From positions 13,975,910 to 14,039,909 of the forward strand of contig CM028329.1 of the NCBI GenBank assembly GCA_016647705.1: a stretch of 64,000 nucleotides of DNA, written 5' to 3'. Under the pieces are notes generated by a model. It ran no database searches. It was given only the letters and a program-made list of their open reading frames with translations, and had not been told where the DNA came from. The stretch is from Eucommia ulmoides. Lineage: Eukaryota > Streptophyta > Magnoliopsida > Garryales > Eucommiaceae. Position numbers and translations under genes: made by a program. Positions 11,337 to 22,035 of the stretch are shown one piece after another (position 1 is the stretch's first letter; each line of letters begins with the position of its first letter).

Positions 11337-11828
11337 TTAATTTTTTCTTATCACATTAAAAGCCTTCAAACAAGAATCATCAAATTCGAATGGTGTATCT
11401 TTCTCAAGTAAATTACACAAGGGCTTCACAATCTTTAAAAAATCTTTGATGAATCTTCGGTAGAAGCCGGTATGGCCTAGAAAACTTCGGATCCCCTTGA
11501 CCTTAGCTAGTGGAGGAAGCTTTTCAATCGTGGCTATATTTACTTGATCCATTTCTATTTCTTTAGACGACACCCGATGACCAAAAGCCATTCCTTCCCG
11601 CACCATGAAATGACATTTCTTCCAATTCAATACTAAATTCTTCTATTCACACCTCTCCAACACAAGTGACAAGTTATGGAGGCAGTGATCAAACAAAGAC
11701 CCAAATATCGAAAAGTCCTCCTTGAAAACTTCCATTTATGTTCCCAACCATGTTAGAGAAAATTGCCATCATACACCTTTGAAATATGGCAGGAGTGTTA
11801 CAGAGACCAAATGGCATTCTTCGAAAAG
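11337..11828 (-). pseudogene. Reverse transcriptase, C-terminal half, Athila-like pol
   Basis: Minus-strand frames show AFRRMPFGLCNTPAIFQRCM, then after a frameshift MEVFKEDFSIFGSLFDHC, then LNWKKCHFMVREGMAFGHRV and FLGHTGFYRRFIKDF. The catalytic box, FMDD in this lineage, reads FKED here. The N-terminal half continues at 14115-14640. The solo LTR 11834-14109 is inserted between TF and AF just before the RRMPFG box, flanked by a diverged 5-bp duplication. Confidence 0.88.
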
Positions 11829-12249
11829 CGAACTATTGATCCCGAGGTTTTGATGGACAATAAAAGTTGATGTTTTTAGTGGAACTAATGTGTATGCCGA
11901 GTGTTTCAGAAAAAGAGTTCCATTTATTGATTATATTGAAGAAGTCAAGAACAAAATATCACGAGTGCAAAGATTAACAATGAAGAAATGAAGAGTGTTG
12001 AAAATCCTAAATAAATTAGGTGAAAATAACTCAATACTCTTATACTCTTAATGCAACCCAAATTAGGATCACACATAACACTATTAAATAAGTTATATAT
12101 TTTATTTTATTTTTGTGTTTGAATTGATGATTTTAGGATATTAATTAGTGTTTAAATATGTGCTTGTATGTGAAATTGAAAAATAAAAATTGACCAAAGT
12201 GTAAATCATGTTTAAAGTTTAAATTTATGGTCAATTTAGTTAATGGAGA

Positions 12250-12625
12250 AAAGCAATCGGTTAATTGTATCAAACAATGAGTTTTGGAATAGAAATTGGT
12301 GAAGGAATTGATCAACCAGTATCAATCGGTCAACTGATCTAAAAAGGATTAGTTAACTGATTGAAACGTTGAGGTTTCAGAGCAAAACGTAAAGATCTTG
12401 CATCAATCGGTCAACTGATCAAGAGGTAATCGGCCAACCGATAGATCTAAGACTGGAAATGGAAATGTCTCTAACATAGTCGGTCAACTGATTGGAGGTT
12501 AATCGGTCAATTAACTATAGTGTAGTTTGGCTAGGAAAACTTCCTGAATAGATAAATCAACTGACCGTGGGGGGTTTGGTCTGGTTTGCACGCTGAATTA
12601 ATTGGTCAATCGACAGAGCAGGGTT
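12250..12625 (+). promoter_or_regulatory. GGTCAAC palindrome array in Sirevirus LTR
   Basis: About nine copies of an imperfect palindrome close to ATCGGTCAACTGAT, e.g. ATCGGTCAACTGAT (12334 and 12407 area), ATCGGCCAACCGAT, AGTCGGTCAACTGAT and AATTGGTCAATCGA. Several hold GTCAA, the reverse complement of the W-box core TTGAC bound by WRKY factors. The array is 370-740 bases upstream of the TATA box. Confidence 0.7.
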
Positions 12626-13479
12626 CAGTAAACTGACTATTTCAATTGAGATTTCGAGGAGTTTGGGATTTCGGTAAAAAACTAGCCATTTTTTACGACT
12701 CCAATGGAGTATTTTGGGGGATTTGAAACTACTAAAGATATTGTACATATATTTTGACATCTCTATTGATTTGGTTCATTTAATTAAAGATTTTCTCAAT
12801 TTTAGCGACTAAATACTTCATATATTTGTGATTGATGTTTAAGAAATATTTTATGGACTTAATTGAGAGTTTTAAAATTTATTTTAAATGAAATACACCA
12901 GAATTGAATGAATATGATATATGGGGTCTATATGTGTATTTTAGAGGCATATCTTTTGAAAATTAGCCGTTCAAAGACTTGATCTTATTCTTTATATATA
13001 GACCTGCGAGATTATTCAAGAGTTTGTGTTAAACGTTCTTGAGCTAAAGCGCTGTTGAATTGACATCACCGATCTGTGCTATCTTGCGATCTTATTTTTA
13101 TGATTCAGTATTTTTCTGGTGAGATCTTTCCAAGTTATTATTCTTAATTTTGATTTTATATTATTTTTGATTGCTTGGATTTAAAATCATTGAAAAAATT
13201 ATTTTCAAATTTAAGAGCATAAAAATCTTTTTTAAAACGATTTTGTGTTATTATCTGATTATGTGCTATATTTTGTGCTACCCACACTTATTTATAATCA
13301 GATATTAACTTACCTCACTTTAATTCTATCACATAGTAAACTTCAAGTCATTAATGGAGTATAATTGTTTTAAGGTGGTTGAAGCTCTAAGTGGGAAGAA
13401 ACTTATAATTTTTTGTATTTATGAGTTTAAATGGATTAGACACGATTGGGTTGGTGTCTAGATAGGGTAGCTAGGTTTC

Positions 13480-13830
13480 AATATTTTACAGTAAAAAAGG
13501 TTGAGGTTCGATCTTTTTCTAAGGTATAAAAAAATTAGGTTATTATTTTCTCTTGAAAAGAATTAGGTTGTGATTCTTTCTAAATTGAATCACATGAATT
13601 GTGAAGGTTCTATCCTTGTGAAAAGAATACTTGTGAGAGTTGTAAGGTTTGATCTTTAGTCTGTAAAAGGATTATGTTTGATCTTAGCCTGTAAAGAGAT
13701 TAGGTGGTAATTTTTCCTATAATAGAATTAGGGTAGTCTTTAGCCTAATAAAAAGATAAGGTTCTTACTTATCCTAGAAAAAGGAAAATTGTAAGGGTTT
13801 GGTTCCTACCTCGTAAAGGGATCAAGGGTT
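13480..13830 (+). repeat. Degenerate tandem repeat downstream of the LTR TATA box
   Basis: Repeated units around 'agcctgtaaaaagaattaggt'. Comparable stretches lie at 18440-18760 and 23990-24370 in the other two LTRs, so this is a family feature of the R/U5 region rather than a local accident. Confidence 0.65.
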
Positions 13831-14114
13831 TAGTGGTTGCGAATCTCCGTGGAGCTTAGAGAATTAGATTAAGCAATGTTAGATTGTTGAACCTGGATAT
13901 ATCTTGGTGTCCTACTTTATTATTACTTTTATTATATTCTATTTAGGTGTGCACTTCGAATATAAACACTTATCCACTGCGTAACAAAGATAATAATTGA
14001 TTTATGATAAATTGATTATTTGACAAATTACATGTTGAGAGATTTAATTATTTAAATTTTTATAATTACCCAATTTACCACTCCTCTTAGGTAGCTCACT
14101 GGGCCAACACAAAC

Positions 14115-14640
14115 GTACTATATGGGTATGTGAAAGTGGTATTTTCTTAATCCTCCGATGCAATGGTTATCTGACTATTTCCGGAATACCCATCAAGGAA
14201 ACAATAGTAGTTATAACCAGCCAACTAGTCTAACGTTTGTTGAATGAAATGTAGGGGAAAATGATCCTTCCTTGTGGCCTTGTTTAACTTCCTATAGTCT
14301 ATGCATACACTCCAACATGTGAAATTTCGAGAGGGGATTAGCTCATTGTTTTTATTTTTAACCTTTGTCATCCCACCTTTCTTCGACACCACTCACACGG
14401 GCTCACCCACGCACTATCCGATATTGCATAAATGATCTCGGTTTTCAATAGCTTGAGAACTTCGACTTGAACAACTTCCTTCATTGGTGGGTTAGGTCTT
14501 CATTGATGCTCCATTGAAGGCTTATAGGAGTCTTCCATAGGTATCTTGTGCATGCAAATAGTTGGGCTTATCCCCTTGAAGTCGGCATTGGACCAAGCAA
14601 AAGAAGATTTGTGCTTCTTCAAGATAAAAATGAACTTATC
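14115..14640 (-). pseudogene. Reverse transcriptase, N-terminal half, Athila-like pol
   Basis: The minus-strand reading gives LLKTEIIYAISDS with VSPV, then VVSKKGGMTKVKN, CIDYRKLNKAT, DHFPLHFIQQ and LAGYNYYCFLDGYSGN up to YPYSTF, where the solo LTR interrupts. These are the classic fingers and palm motifs of gypsy RT, including FLDGYSG with the first catalytic Asp. Several stops are present. Confidence 0.85.
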
Positions 14641-14727
14641 TTCTTCTTCTTAACTCAATGATGACAAAATGATCACCGGATTGGTAGAATTCTTTTCCAA
14701 AAAGGTATACCGAAAGTGTTTGGGTAA

Positions 14728-15400
14728 TTACTTAAAAACCGACCCTCCTTGAGGTGAATTTGAAGAGCTGGATGAACACTTAAGCCCCTCAAGAATATTC
14801 ACTTGAGCCACATTAACCGCTTCCGTTGGTAAAATTTCTTGAACTAGAACACAATCCATAACACTGTCTTCCTTGATATATCCATCCTCACCGAAATCCA
14901 CCATAGATAAGGAATTGGTTAGACTATACTCCAAAGGATCATGGTAAACAATCTCTCGAATGAACTTTTTAACACAAGAATCTACCACCTCCACCTGATT
15001 ACAAGTTGAACTTTGTTCCCAAAATTTCACGGTTTTGAAGATATTGAACTTAACTTCCTCTTCATTAACCCTTAGAGTTAGATTCCTACTATGCACATCA
15101 ATCAACACCCTTCCAGTAGGAAGAAAAGGCCTCCCAAGTATAATGGGGATTTCTCAGTCTTCTTCCATATCCAACACAAAAAAATCAATCAAAAATATAA
15201 ATTTATCTACCTTTACCAATACATCTTCAATAACACCCTTCGGATAAGTAAGAGAACGATCCGCTATTTGCAAAAAAAATAGCAGTGGGCTTCACTTGTC
15301 CAAGCCCTAACTTTTTCTTCTTGGCCATGATGTCTTTAAAAAAATTTCCAATAACTAAGCATTTGCTCTAATGCATTTGAAAAATGATTTTTGATGTGGA
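14728..15400 (-). pseudogene. Protease and linker of Athila-like pol, active site deleted
   Basis: The frame 14728-15108 starts inside the protease domain (LIDVHSRNLTLRVNEEEVKFN) and runs through the spacer to RT. Upstream, in broken frames, are GVIEDVLVKVDKFIF, LDMEED-stop-EIPIILGRPFLPTGR, and before that KDIMAKKKKLGLGQVKPT. In the family the stretch between the KDI...KK block and LGLG.VKPT holds the catalytic Asp box. Here the two blocks are joined directly, so the active site has been lost by an in-frame deletion. The protease would mature the Gag-Pol polyprotein. Confidence 0.75.
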
Positions 15401-15431
15401 TTTTCTTGAAAATCTCTAGAAACTTAGCAAA

Positions 15432-16858
15432 TTAGCTATCTAACTTCTTCTTTTGAAACCGTTGTGGGTACGGTAATGGTGGATTAATTAAGGGAGGGTT
15501 GTCCAGGAATGAGATGGAATCCAGAGTTGCCTTGGGAACTTTCTTTTCCTTCTGATCCATAATGGTTTCTTTTTCACAACTAGCTTTCTCCTTGGACTCG
15601 TCCTCCTGTGGCTTTGTTGTTTCAACTTCCTTCCTACTTCTCAAAGTGATAGCCCTACAATCCTTTGGGTTTGTTTATGTATCACTTGGGAACTTTCCTA
15701 AAAGTTCTCCTTGATGGAGCTAGCACATTCACTGATTTGCGTCTCGAAAGACTTCACGGTCGCATTGATATTATTGCAGGTCATCTCAATATTGTTAAGA
15801 CGAGTCTCATGTTTGTTGAGATAACCATGAGATTCCCTTAGGATACTCTGAATTTTCCTCATGAATACGATGAACATGTCTTCCAATGGTGATTTATTCT
15901 TGTCCACCTGTTGTTGCAAATGATGACTTGGTTGTTACGGAGGAAGAACCTATTGTTGAGAAGGATAACTGAGAGGAGCTTGCAAGGCGTTATGAGTATT
16001 TGCATAAGAAACTTTTTCATGGTTCTGAATCCTGAGATGATAATGAGTTGGGATGTTATTAGCAAGACTAGAGGTGTGAGCCCGGTTGTTCATGAAATGA
16101 CATTCCTCAAATTCATTGTCATTCCCCGGTTGGAAAACACTAGCTATATTATCCATTTCTCTACTTAATAAGGCATCCTTGATGGTAAGCAATAATTTGT
16201 TCCATGAACTTCAAAACTTAGACCGATATAGTAGCCAGAGGATCAACCACGTGAATAATGGCCACCTTTCGTCCCATATTACGCTCATTGGGCCATTGAA
16301 AATTATTGGCCACCATCTCTTCCAATAACGCTTCAGTTTCCTCAGAAGTTTTAGATAGCAAAGAACCCCCCCGATCCATTATCCACTATAATTCTAGTTT
16401 TTCCATCCAACCCGTGGTAAAAAAGTTGGATTTGAGACCAATCTTGATACACGTGTTGGGGATGTCTTCTTAATAAATCCTTATACTGCTTGCACGCCTT
16501 AAAAGGTAGGTCATAATCATTTTAGTGAAATTGAGCAATTTCGCCTCTTAATTGTGAAGTCTTCGATGGGGGAAATGAAGTTAATGAAGAAATTTTGGGT
16601 TAGTTCCTTCCAATTAGAGATACTCCCCGTTTGTATAGTTTGGAGCCAACCTCTAGCTCGGTCTCGCAGAGGTAACAAAAATAACCTAAGTCGAATGATA
16701 TCCTCCACAACTCCATTAATCTTCACGATGTCCCATATCTCCAAAAAAGTTGCCAAATGGACATTGGGATCTTCATGTAGAAGCCTGCCATATTGATTTT
16801 GTTGAACCATGTTGACCAAGGCCAGCTTCAACTCAAAATTATTGGCATGTATTAGTTA
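15432..16858 (-). pseudogene. gag of the Athila-like element
   Basis: The structural polyprotein that forms the virus-like particle. The best frame (16517-16831) reads NMVQQNQYGRLLHEDPNVHL, then GVVEDIIRLRLFLLPLRDRA, GWLQTIQTGSISNWKELTQN and FFINFISPIE, the retrotransposon gag core. Downstream frames give CKQYKDLLRRHPQHVYQDWS and FYHGLDGKTR, then a coiled-coil-like segment (15698-15919, LEDMFIVFMRKIQSILRES...) that matches the ends of the gag remnants of F2 and F3, then PPLPYPQRFQKKKLDS close to the protease (15432-15644). Multiple stops. Gag is cut at 16858 by the Sirevirus copy, whose target duplication is AGTTA/AGTTG. Confidence 0.82.
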
Positions 16859-19034
16859 TATTGATCCTAAGATTTTGATGAACAATTAAGTGTTGATGTT
16901 TTGGTAGAACTAATGGTTTGTTAAGTGTTTTAGTTTATTAAGTTCCAGTGATGAAGATGCAATGAAAAATTATGAATGGATGCTAAATGATGATGACAAA
17001 GATGATGAAGAATTAAGAGTTTGAAGAAATTAGGGAAAACAAGTCAGGTGAATTTCAACTCTTAATATCCTAATTAGGAATACACACGACACAAAAGTTT
17101 TTATTGTTTATGTGTGTTTTGATAAGATGAAATTATTTGCTCCTATGTGTATTTGAAAAGAAATATTTGTAATTGACTAAAATAGAATTTAAGAAGTTAG
17201 TGGAGCTTATTTAGAAAAGAAAATAGTTAAAGGGGTGAAAACGTAAATAAGAATGAGTTAAGAATGAGTTTGGAAAAGAGATCCAGCATGCATAAGTCGA
17301 CTGGTAAGTCGACCGGATAAAACAGTATGAACTCTTTGTATTTAGCAGTCGACAGGTAGGTCAACTAGTGAAGAGAAGATGAACTCTCTGTATCTCAAAG
17401 TCGATAGGTAAGTCGACCAGTTAAGATAAATCGAACTCTCTGAATGTCTAAGTCGACTGATAAGTCGACAGATGAATACAATAGTTTTGGCTTGGCTACA
17501 TCCTGAATCGAGCAGTCGGCTGATCGATCGACTGAAGACGCTGTTTCAGGATATTGAGGATTCCGAATTCATATCTAAAAGTAGCCGTTTTTTGTTGGGA
17601 TTTGTGAGAGATTTCAGGGATTTTATGATATTTAAGATATGCTTAATTTATTATTTAATTCCTATTAATTTGGTTCATTAAGTTTTAGTATTTCTCAATT
17701 TGGTACATAAAATTGTTTCTATTATATTTAATTGAGATTGAAAAATATTTGGGGGACTTAATTGAAAGATTTAAAAGCTATAATTAAGTGAATTGAACCA
17801 AAATGTAGTCATAATGATATAAAGGGTCTAAAAGAGCATTTAAGTGTCATGATACATGGGAACTAGCCGTTAGAGAGCTGATTTATATCCCATATATATA
17901 GACCTACGTTTTTCATATATCATTAATAAAAAACAAGTAGAAGAAAGCTAAAAGAGTTGAGATCATATTGAGTTATTTTAAGAGATATCATTCTGAAATT
18001 TCGTGAGAGCTATTCTAAGAGACAATCTTGAGAATCATTGGATATTAATCTTTGCTGCTACCAGATCTGAAGTAACATCGCTCTATTTTATTTTATTTTT
18101 TGTAGATTCCGGGTGAGATCTTTCCAATTACTTTCTATATTGTATTACTTGTTTAATTTTGGAAATTGATCTTTAGAAATTATTTTTGATTCTTTATTGA
18201 AGAAAATATTTTATAAATAATTTCTTGAATCTGACTACGTGTTGAATTATTTGCTACCCCTCTTTTGCTTAAAATCAGATTTTCAATTTCATACTTTTCT
18301 ATTTCTAGATTTGGGATATTAATCGATTTTTAATTTATCTGGGGTGGTAGAAGCTCCGAGTGAGATAATTTGCTTATTAATTTGTATGGGTTAGTAGTGT
18401 GACGGATTAAATACTGTCGAGGGTTTTTAATCAAAGGGTAATTGATTTCAATTTCTTCTTGTAAAGAGATTGAGATAGTAATTCTTCCTGGATAAAATTG
18501 ATTTTGTGTAAAATTTATAACGGTTCAATCCTTATCGGGTAAAAGGATATTTGGAGTATTGGTGAGGTTTTGATTCTTAAGCCTAAGGCATAAAAAGAAT
18601 TAGGTTTTGATTCTCCCTGTAATAGAATTAGGTTATTCTTGAGCCTGTAAAAAGTAGAGGTTATTCCTGAGCTTGAAAAAATGAATTTGTAAAGGTTGAT
18701 TCTGAGCTTGTGAAAAGAATCATTATGAGAGTTTGGTTCCTACCTTTAAAGGGATCTTGAGTATTAGTGGGTGCGACTCTCCGTGGGGCTTAGGGGACTA
18801 GATTAGCCAAGAGTAGCTTGGTGAACTAGTATAAATATTTGGTATGCTGCAATATTTAATTTGTTTATTTTTGTTGTTTGATGTGTACCTAGTTGATTAT
18901 ATAATTCCGCTGTGATATAAAGATAATAATTAATATAGGATTAAAATTAATTATTTGATTTATTGAAGTATTATTCTGATAATTTTTTAATTACCCAATT
19001 CACTCCCATTCTTGGGTATTCCACTGGGCCAACA
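16859..19034 (+). mobile_element. 5' LTR of the deleted Sirevirus copy
   Basis: It starts TATTGATCCTAAGATTTTGA and ends CACTGGGCCAACA, 2176 bases. The TATA box (CATATATATAGACC) is at about 17893-17906. A GTCGAC array lies upstream (17280-17530) and the R/U5 repeat downstream. Confidence 0.87.
17280..17530 (+). promoter_or_regulatory. GTCGAC paired array in Sirevirus LTR
   Basis: Five units, each usually a pair of GTCGAC-like words about 9 bases apart, e.g. AGTCGACTGGTAAGTCGACC and AGTCGACTGATAAGTCGACA, separated by 'gaactctctg'-like spacers. Corresponds in position to the GGTCAAC array of the solo LTR at 11834. Confidence 0.75.
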
Positions 19035-19036
19035 AT

Positions 19037-19048
19037 TGGTGTCAGATT
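19037..19048 (+). other. tRNA-iMet primer-binding site
   Basis: TGGTGTCAGATT two bases after the LTR end. The plant consensus is TGGTATCAGAGC. Confidence 0.75.
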
Positions 19049-19161
19049 TGTATTTAACTCGTTAGGCTTAACATCCTAGCTAAACCGGTCGCATATACAC
19101 ACTATGCATAATATTTTTTTGTGTATCTTCTCTTGATGGTGATAGATCCTTATATGACAAT

Positions 19162-19867
19162 ATGGTTTATGATTCTTGTGATTCATGTGGTAGTGATGGA
19201 GATGATAATAATGAAAATATCGATATTGTTATGGAAAAATTACTTTCTTTCACACTACTTTTTGCTAAAGAGAGATTGAGTTTAAAAAGAAAAATTGATT
19301 CTTTTGAAAATGGTGGAAAAAATATTCGAAAATCTGAAATGCATTTGAACGATTATTGTGGTACAAAAGAATTTTTGGATGTTGTTTTTGAAATTAACAA
19401 TTTGCTCTCCATAGTGGATTCTCTTGAAAATAAAAATAGAGTTTTAAAAAATAATTTTGACATGATTTCCAAGTAAAGGTCAGATCTTGTTTCTAAAATC
19501 AATTTACTTAGGAAAAATTTTAAAAAATCAAAATCCCACCTTAAGTCTATTTCGAAAGATTCTGAAAATAATTTTTCAAGGCAAAGTGAATATGCTTTAT
19601 CATCTCATCCTTCATCACAAGCCAATGATAATTATGTGGCTATTGTTAGAAATGATTCTTATTTTACAACTCATGCTTTCTATGATAAATTAGATTTGAG
19701 ATGTTATTATTGCAATAGGGTTGGACATTTTAAAGTGTCATATCCATTCAGGAACCCTAAGTTTATGTCTAACAAGGACGGATCCAAAATGAAATGGATA
19801 CCAAAGAGAACTATTGAAATGTCTTGTGTAGAATTACATAATGTCATAAGTGAACCTAAAGGAACAA
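19162..19867 (+). pseudogene. Sirevirus gag fragment with zinc knuckle
   Basis: One frame from ATG 19162 with a single in-frame TAA at 19474-19476. It is rich in Lys, Asn, Ser and Glu and has heptad-like Leu/Ile/Phe spacing, as in the coiled-coil part of Sirevirus gag. A zinc knuckle follows near codon 185, CYYCNRVGHFKVSY: the pattern is C-x2-C-x4-H-x4-C with the last Cys changed to Tyr. KMKWIPKR follows. At about 19868 the frame runs straight into 3' LTR sequence. The N-terminal gag core is absent, so the start chosen is simply the first ATG. Confidence 0.75.
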
Positions 19868-20306
19868 ATGAATTAGGTTGTGATTCTCCCTGTAATAGAA
19901 TTAGGTTATTCTTGAGCCTGTAAAAATTAGAGGTTATTTCTTAGCCTAGAAAAAAGAATTTGTAATGGTTGATTCTGAACCTATGAAAAGAATTATTGTA
20001 AGGGTTTGGTTCCTACCTTTAAAGGGATCTTGAATATTAGTGGGTACGACTATCCATGGGGCTTAGAGGACCGGATTAGCCAAGAGTAGCTTGGTGAACC
20101 AGTATAAATCTCTGGTATGCTGGAATATTTAATTTGTTTATTTCTATTATTTGGTGTACACCTAGTTGATTATATAATTCCGCTATGATATAAAGATAAT
20201 AATTAATTTAGGATTAAAATTAATTATTTGATTTATTGAAGTATTATTCTGATAATTTTTTAATTACCCAATTCACCCCCCTCTTGGGTATTCCACTGGG
20301 CCAACA
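19868..20306 (+). mobile_element. Truncated 3' LTR of the deleted Sirevirus copy
   Basis: Matches the last part of the 5' LTR from about 18596 to 19034, starting GAATTAGGTTGTGATTCTCC and ending CACTGGGCCAACA. Confidence 0.88.
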
Positions 20307-20655
20307 AGTTGCTTTCTAATCCCAGCGTAATTATCACTCACAACAGGTCTAAAATAATTTGGAAGGACCCATTGTTGTTGTGTCGGTGGTGTTTGAAGTA
20401 CTGGCGGTATTGCAGTAGATGGTTCTTACCACCGTCGTCTATTTTCTAAGCTTGGTCTCTTATTTCTCTCTTTAATCTCCTTAGTATGCGTTCAACTTCT
20501 AGATCAAGATGAAGAACTTCCTAGCTATGACTTTGTCGCACAAACTGTCAACCACCACAACCAAAGAAAAAGATCGATTAAACAAAAACAAAAACAAATG
20601 TATAAATTAAGAGTGAGTTACTTGGTAGCAATATCAACTTAATTTCAAACTTAAA
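20307..20655 (-). mobile_element. Athila-like 5' leader and start of gag
   Basis: Between the PBS of the Athila-like element and the gag cut point. No clear frame is left. The minus strand is rich in short T/C-runs near the PBS side, as in the leaders of F1-F3. Confidence 0.5.
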
Positions 20656-20674
20656 ATCCCCAGCAACGCCACCA
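20656..20674 (-). other. tRNA-Asp primer-binding site, diverged
   Basis: The plus strand reads ATCCCCAGCAACGCCACCA, against ATCCCCGGCAACGGCGCCA for the 3' end of plant tRNA-Asp. The perfect version is present in F3 at 63431. Confidence 0.8.
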
Positions 20675-20680
20675 AAAATG

Positions 20681-21590
20681 TGTTGTGATAATTATTCGCT
20701 TTGTGTACTCGCAAGTACACGAGGTCGAACAAGTAATAAAGTGACCTGAAGATCGAGTATCGTCCTCTAGGATTATAGTTAGAAAAAGCTAAGGACCACT
20801 ATTTGAATAACTCTTATCTAGACTGTTGAAGATTTAAATAGTATCTAAGAAAATAAGAGAAATTAAATTTAAACCATTGGATGGACCTCTATGTGAATAA
20901 AATATATAGGGATTAACTTCGTTCACTCGTACATTGGTTTGATTAATTATAGTTTATGCTAATAATTATCATTCTATTCAATAATCAAGGTCATTTGTTC
21001 TCTCTCACTACCTCTCTAGATTGTCAAGTGAGAGCATATGTAAACACCTCAAAACTCATATCCCTATCTAGTATTTAGGTGAGAACATTCGTTATACCCC
21101 GACCTTATAGATTACCCAAACTTTAATAATCTCACGATCTATTAAAACTTACGTGGTGTTTAACCTATGTCTGAACATCAAATCACTTCTCCCGAGTGTC
21201 AAATCCTAAGTTCTTAAATCAACCAAGATATCATATGGAAGAATAATTTGGAAGCATTAATAAGGCAAACACAATTGAATATAGATTGATAACCATTAAC
21301 AAAACTTCAAATCAATCAAACATTATATAATTGAACTACATTTCGATAAGGAAAGTTTAGCTATGCATAGTTGTTCTTAGATCCACCATAACACATGAGG
21401 AATACATGTTCGATTTCCAAACACAACAGAAAACAAATCAAGATCTAAAATAAGATTAGATATAGGATAAAAGAAATCCAAATCTCATTCGTAGAGTAGC
21501 TCCACCCTTCAAGACTCTTCCAATCTCCTCAAGTTAGCCTAAAAAATCTGCAATTTTGTTTTTTGTTTTTTAGGTTTTATAAGAAATAAA
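20681..21590 (-). mobile_element. Truncated 5' LTR of the Athila-like element
   Basis: Matches 4515-5420 of the left LTR base by base with moderate divergence, then stops at about 21590. The part that would contain the palindrome array and the LTR start is missing. Confidence 0.83.
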
Positions 21591-22035
21591 AGAAAATAAA
21601 ATGAAAGAAAAATAGAAAAATAAATAATTAAACATCATTCATCTCACTCTTAGGGACTAAGTTTAAACACGAGAAACTTGCCCCAACGTTTTCATCAGAT
21701 CATTGGATGATTTTTTATTTTTTTATATGAATTGCAACAAACAAAAATGAATTGAAATAAAAAATAAAATAAAATAACGAGATATAGGTGTCATCGTCTA
21801 ACATTTGGATGTTCAAATTTAGAACGGGGAACCTCATCCTGACATTTTCATCTAGTCATCGGGAAATTACAAAAGAAAATAAATTTGCAGGAATTTAAAT
21901 TTCGAGAAACAAAAGAAACAATGAAAAAGAATTAAAAATCAGAAAACATATATGTTCTTGCCAAGATTCTCGATATTCAGGTTTTTCGTCTCTCGCAAAT
22001 GGATTCCCAAATGGCTCTCTTTTGAGAATCACAAT

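Larger units (their letters stand above)
11834..14109 (+). mobile_element. Sirevirus-type solo LTR inserted in Athila RT
   Basis: It starts TATTGATCCCGAGG (canonical TGTTGATCC in the sister copy at 22036) and ends CACTGGGCCAACA, with CGAAC at 11829-11833 and CAAAC at 14110-14114 as a 5-bp target duplication with one transition. Length 2276 bases. No internal region or second LTR is present, so it is a solo LTR left by LTR-LTR recombination. A TATA box (TTTATATATAGACC) lies near 12991-13004. A palindromic GGTCAAC array lies upstream of it, and a degenerate repeat downstream. Confidence 0.88.
16859..20306 (+). mobile_element. Internally deleted Sirevirus-type copia element
   Basis: 5' LTR 16859-19034, PBS 19037, partial gag 19162-19867, then directly the last 439 bases of a 3' LTR (19868-20306). 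Flanks AGTTA (16854-16858) and AGTTG (20307-20311) form a 5-bp duplication with one transition, so it is a single insertion that later lost most of gag, all of pol and the start of the 3' LTR. Confidence 0.88.
4515..21590 (-). mobile_element. Athila-like Ty3/gypsy element with nested insertions
   Basis: LTRs at 4515-5943 (3') and 20681-about 21590 (5', truncated), tRNA-Asp PBS next to the right LTR and polypurine tract next to the left. Between them, on the minus strand, are gag, protease, RT, RNase H, integrase and a 3' ORF, in the order expected for Athila. Removing the two copia insertions leaves about 9 kb of internal sequence, a normal Athila size. Every gene has stops or frameshifts. 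The right LTR stops matching at about 21590, where minus-strand Tat-like LTR sequence begins, so the right end was deleted. Confidence 0.85.
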
